Assembly: GCA_037893245.1 (NCBI GenBank)
Contig: JBAIAA010000261.1
Span: 1,178,001-1,242,000, forward strand
From: Crossaster papposus
Taxonomy: Eukaryota > Echinodermata > Asteroidea > Velatida > Solasteridae
Length of the DNA stretch: 64,000 nt
Reading direction: 5' to 3'
A model generated the notes under the pieces. The model saw only the letters and a program-made list of their open reading frames with translations, did no database searches and was not told where the DNA came from. The stretch's first letter is position 1. Every line of letters starts with the position of its first letter. A program made the position numbers and the translations under genes. This document shows, in pieces, positions 46,701 to 52,700 of this stretch.

Positions 46701-49700
46701 GCTGGAGTTCCCCAAGGAACAAAAATTGGGCCCATTGCTTTTTTAGTAATGATCAATGATTTTGTCCCTGATCTCCCAACGGTCAAACACTACAAATATG
46801 TCGATGACCTGACTTTAAGTCAGACCCTCTCTAATCCTAACGAGAGCTCCAACATGCAAAATGTGCTTGATGACCTAAATCAATGGACTGATCTGAATAA
46901 AATGAAACTTAATCCCGCCAAATGCCAGTATATGAATATTAGTTTTCAACGTAACCAACCTGATCCACCCACCTTTGATATTTTAGATTCTCAAATTAAT
47001 CAAAATGATTGTTTGAAATTGTTGGGTATTTATATACAGAGTAATTTGAAGTGGGATTCCCAAGTGAACAACATTTGTAGTAATTTTAACCGCAGACTTT
47101 TCTTTTTACGCCAGCTTAAACGTTGTTTTATTTCTGTCAAGGATCTGTTAAATGTGTATGTTATGTATGTCCGACCCACTATCGAATACGCCTGTCCTGT
47201 CTGGTACTCTGGACTTACTAAAACACAACTCATAACCCTTGAAAGGTTACAAAAAAGGGCTTTTCGTATCATTCTGGCTGGTCAGCCAAATACACCAACA
47301 TCATATGTGGAAATATGTCAACTTTTCAGCTTGCCTACAATCACTGATAGACTGAGTCATTTATTTATCAATTTTGGTAAGACATTGTTTGAATCAAACA
47401 ATTACAGGCACTGGCTCCCACCAAACAAAAATAACAACTTGAGGAATGCCAACAAAATGTGCCCCCCAAAATGTAGGACTGGTCGTTACAAAAATAGTTG
47501 CATCCCATCCCTTGTCCAAGCACTCAACAATAGCTCTTGATTTTTGTTCACTCAGTTGATATGCCTTCTGTCCCCAAACAAATTGTATTCCTTAATGGTT
47601 TTTCTGTAATTTTTAACATTATTATTTTTTATGAATTTCTGTATTTTAAACTCAATTCAGCTTGTAGCTGCGACGTTTGAATGTGTTTTAATAAACCAAT
47701 AATAAAAAAAAAAAAAAAAATAAACGCAAAGTTTTCCCCAGATTCAAAACGGATGACGCATAAACACGCCACGAGCAAGTCCGGAAATGTCTGTCAGCAG
47801 CGAGTAAGGCCAGAAATGCGTTGGTGTGCTTTCCGGTACTGGCGGCCTGAACCTGCTTCGGATCGAGTTTCGTTAAAAATAATCCCATGCGTCGGCTCAG
47901 TGATGTTAAAATAATCCCGGCGCGAACTGGTTAAGGAAAAAAATCTGAAAATTGATGAAATGTCTGAAAGATGCATATATCTTTCTATACAAATAATGTC
48001 TTTTTCAGATCCAAAAAGTCTGATTTCAGACAAAAAACTGAAAAATATCATGCCTAGCTTATCACCATATTGTGTCCATGTGCATTTCTGTCACAGTTTT
48101 GTAAAATTTGTCAGTATTCAAAAACTGGAATTTTTTTTTTGCTGCTGTAGATACAAGTACATAAATTTAGTGTACAATTTGTACTTTTTAAAAAAAAACT
48201 CTGATGAATTCAGGGGCTTTAGCTATTTCGTTGGCTGTTGAACTGAATATACTACATACTCTACTAGATTCACCACACTTTAATACATCGTGCTTTGGAT
48301 TTTGTTAGAATTCCTCATTGCCCTCCATCACTCTGTTTTGGGGTTATGATGGATTCAGCACTACCATTAAAGGGAATATCAGGTTCATTGTTCATTTGTG
48401 ACCCGCTCTTGAAAAAGGTGACAGAAGTCGCAAAAATAAAAAATAGAGTTATAAATGTACATGATTAAAAAGTCCAGGATAAAAGCTTTCATTTGGTACA
48501 TAGTACAGCTCCATAGCCCCTCCTGTTCCAGTGATATGACGTTTTTGCATAGTAATGGTTCCATGGAATTCAAAATACACAACTGAGAAAACAGGCTTCG
48601 AAACACAACAAAACTAAGACAATACATTTGAACCATGCACTCTTAAGTTTCGTTCGACTTTATTTATCGAATTCCAGCTTTTTGCTAATAAAATCTGAAA
48701 CTTTGAATATTAAAGATGTCATTTAAGACAAAAAAATGAAAATCAGATTGACAACAAAATTTACCCTATTAACTTTAACAGGCCATTACACATAAATGAA
48801 TAGCGCGACTTATGTCACCTTTTCCTGGAGCGGGTCACATTTGTTCTTAACAATCCGAAGTAGGGTGCATAACAACTAACTTGAAGTGAACGGGAAAGAA
48901 GGCAATCAAGAATGACATGCTTTTTTACCTCATTGTTAGAATTCCCAACAGCTTTACATGTACCGGTATGCACATTACACATATTAACCCTATAGCTATA
49001 ACGCCCTAGTGTAATTCACTAGGGACCACACCCATCCTAGCAAATTCCAACACCATATGGCAAACTGTACACACAAACTCTGATTCTAGAGGTATATTCT
49101 AGTGTAAAAGACAATCAGTTTATACATTTATTTATATATTTCATTCAACACCCAACAGCGAAAAACCCCAGAAGAACATTCTGGGAAAACCCACAAAATC
49201 AGGCAGAGACTGACAGAGACCCAATCCAGATATTGGCCGAGGCGGGATTCAAACCCGGGTCATAGCGGTGGAAGGCGAGGAAAGAACCGCTGTGTCAACG
49301 TGACTCCTCTTTGTATAGGGGGTCCAGTATCCATCCTAACAGATTCAAATAAAACCTGGTGTTGGAGTTTGACTTAGGGGCCGTCCAAAGTTTTCAACAT
49401 TTTAATGGTCGTACAAAGCGTACGACAGGGAGGAGGGGGGGTCGGAGGCCGCGTACGACTTTAAATTGTGAAAAAAATGTTGATTTTGTACCGTACAATC
49501 AGCAAAAGATAATTATATAATTGGTTTAGTTTCCTTTTTTTTTTTATCTCAAAAGAATTTTCAACGTTAAAATCAGAAGCGATACAAAGTCCGCTGTTCA
49601 AAAATGATTGCTTCGGCAGGTATGGTTATACCTTGTTAACAGCTATTGTGCAACTCCGAGAAAAAAACCCTGATGCGTCCCTGGCTAGCTATACGTAGCT

Positions 49701-52700
49701 TGCGAGGATGAGATACTTTTGACGCCGCCCGCACTACATGCCGCGGCGACCGAGTTGTCAATGATTTCGTATAGCGCAACGTTAACCATGCGGTGTACAT
49801 ACACACATTGATGCCCTAGCCCTGTATACCCAGCACGATATGTGGCAGAGGGGTACCCCCCTCTTATCCCTATACTTTATACGCACTCAACACTATTGTA
49901 ACCTAACCCCCCCCCCCCCCCCCCCCCCCCTTGAAACCTAAAAGGAATTCCTGAGATTCCGGGAACACAATGGTCAACACAAAAGAGGGGGGTTTTCTCT
50001 GCCACATATCGTGCTTCATACCGTATGTAGCCCTGAATAAGCGCGCGAATGTGCCAAACGTGAATGAATAACCTTTGACACGACTGTACTGCGACTCGTT
50101 CCCACAGCTGTGCATGGACATTGTGCACGCAATGCCCCACCGCGCCCTACCGGTGTTTGGACTAAATGTTGAAAAGTACTACTTTGGGGGGAGGGAGGGG
50201 GGTCTTGAAAAGTACCAGTACGCTCTGTACGACCTTAAAAATGTTGACAACTTTTGACGGCCCCTTATATGGGAATTGTTCTAGGGTTAATTGATGGAAT
50301 CTGTTTGATTTTATAACAGGCTTCTAACTTTTGTTGGGTTCTGATGAATTCAGCACACCTCATTCCAATTTTGCTGGAGTCTGTTGGATGTTGTTGGACT
50401 CTGTTGGATTCGTCAAAGCCTTGCTTTTACTCACCCCGAGTCATGAATGTATCCAATAGGCTCTTTGATGCCACTGGCATGATTTCTGTTCGTAGATTGA
50501 TTCGTCTCCCTACTACGATGGGAGCTCTATGAAATCCTAAAACCCTGCCAAGAAAACATGAAAGCAACTGATTTTACCCCAGCCTCAACTCAGAACAATA
50601 CCAATGCGTCTCAGTTTCAGAGAAGGCAAATGTCGCAGAACCGTCTGTGAGCAATTTCCTTTGATTGGCGTGGCAAAATGTAAGGGACATTTGTTTGCTT
50701 TACATAATTTCACAGTTTCCAACATAGGCTTCAAACAAGCTGATGTTCCTTATAGCATACGCCTAGTTGTGGGACAGGTTCTTTTGTTTCGGAAAAACTG
50801 ACGGAATTGGGGGGACATTTTTCTGTCCCCATAGCTATTTTGGTCTATTTTGGATTTTGTGTTAGGGGGGATCAAAGAAAACTTTACTCTCACAAATCAT
50901 TAATCTACTATTATGCATGTAATTTTGGGTTATTATATTGTATGTATAATACACACATATGGATGGATCTTCCTATTAGGAACTTGGTAACCTCCCATAT
51001 GAAGGGGCATCTCTCTCTCCTCCCCCCTTTTTGTTTTGTTTACCTTCTTGGGGGAGGGGGGGGGGGGGGGGGGGCTTAAGCCCCCTTGAGTCCCTAACTT
51101 GGGTGCGTCATTAAATGAATGCGAGTTTTACCAATCAAGGATATCAGTTATATGTGGGGGGTTCTGGCAAAATGAGACGAAACTGGGCACAGGGCAGTGG
51201 AGAAAACTGCAAAATTAATAAATAATAGTTGATTTATTTTTTCAGATTTTTTGTAATCTTTAACCCTAACTCCCTACCCATTTTTACTTACACATAACCT
51301 GAATCCTGCAAAATCCTCCAATTCCTAAATTGTTAAAACTCCAAGTAACCTGAATCCTGCAAAATCCTCCAATATTGGTCACTGTTGACCATACAGCCTG
51401 TATCCTGCAAAACCCTGCAGTCTTGCCCTGGCTGCAGTCAGTAAAAACCCAAGTAACCTCAATCCTGCGAAATCCTGCGATGCATCAAACTCCAAGTGAC
51501 CTCAATCCTGCAAAATCCTTGTGTGTCACATTCAGCCTGATAACCTGAATCCTCCATATTCCTGCAGGGGTAAAACCCCAAGTAACCTCAATCCTGCAAA
51601 ATCCTGCAATGCATCAAACTCCAAGTGACCTCAATCCTGCAAAATCCTGCATTTTGCAATGAGGAATTTGGAGGATTTGGGAGGGTTAGGGTTAATATGC
51701 CTACCGGTAATAACTATATTTTTAAATAATATTTTTAAATAATTTAAATAAATATTTTTTTAAAATAATATGACGGTAGTTTAATAAAAGTGTTTTTAAA
51801 GAAAATTTAATGGCATTTTTTCCATATCATGTGTACATATACAAAACTTAAAACTTTAAAAGGCCTTTTTCTCATTATTTCACTTTCGCGACATGTTGAT
51901 AAATACAAACTTTAAAGGTAGGATACTGTACACCATAGGTAATTGCTTGAATTATCATGAATGGGTGTTTTTTTTGGGGGGGAGGTTATTTTATAGTAAA
52001 TACCGTTTAACTGACCAGTGCGAAGTTTTACAATCATGGATGCCGAGAAAAGCACGGAAACAAAGTGTTTGTTTTCAACCGGTGTCGGGCAGTTATTCTT
52101 ATGTAATTTTTTTTTTCGCAATCGCCGTCTAGCGATCACGAATGTTTTTTTTATAAAATTCTATTTTTTCGGAATAATTACAGGATATTTAGTGCAATCA
52201 TTTTGCTGGATGCCTAAAATCATTATTTACTTTCAATTAAGTCAGATGTTTCTTAATAATTCGGTAGTAAATATTTTTGATATCTGCAAATGGTGTATAC
52301 TACCTTTAAGAAGCCATAACTTGTTAACGGAATGTCTGATTGAAGTGCAAACAAACAACATTATATGGATTTTTAAAATCTTTCTATAATACCTGAGAAC
52401 CCTCATTTCATCAACCTCTGCCCAGTTCCGTCTCATTTTGTCAGAACCTCTCACACATAACATACACTATTCATGCCATTACCTGTCTAAATGGAATGCA
52501 GCAATCTCCCCAGTATGTCTGTCATATCCTGCATATGGCGTGCCGTCGATGACATGATCTCTTGTATATCTAATGCAAGATCACCAATAGAGAAAACCAT
52601 ATTAGTCAAATGCATTAACCAGTTCGTGACGGAAGACGTATATAAACGCAAAGTTTTCCCCAAATTCAAAACGGATGACACATAAACACGCCAAGTTCAA

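Larger units (their letters stand above)
46060..47930. mobile_element. CCAGTTCGCGCCGG MITE, copy 2, host of a LINE insertion
   Basis: Left end CCAGTTCGCGCCGGATGACG at 46060-46079, right part AACGCAAAGTTTTCCCC to CGCGAACTGG at 47723-47930, flanked by TTAA (46056-46059, 47931-47934). The intact relative 52619-52848 shows the uninterrupted form. Confidence 0.8.
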
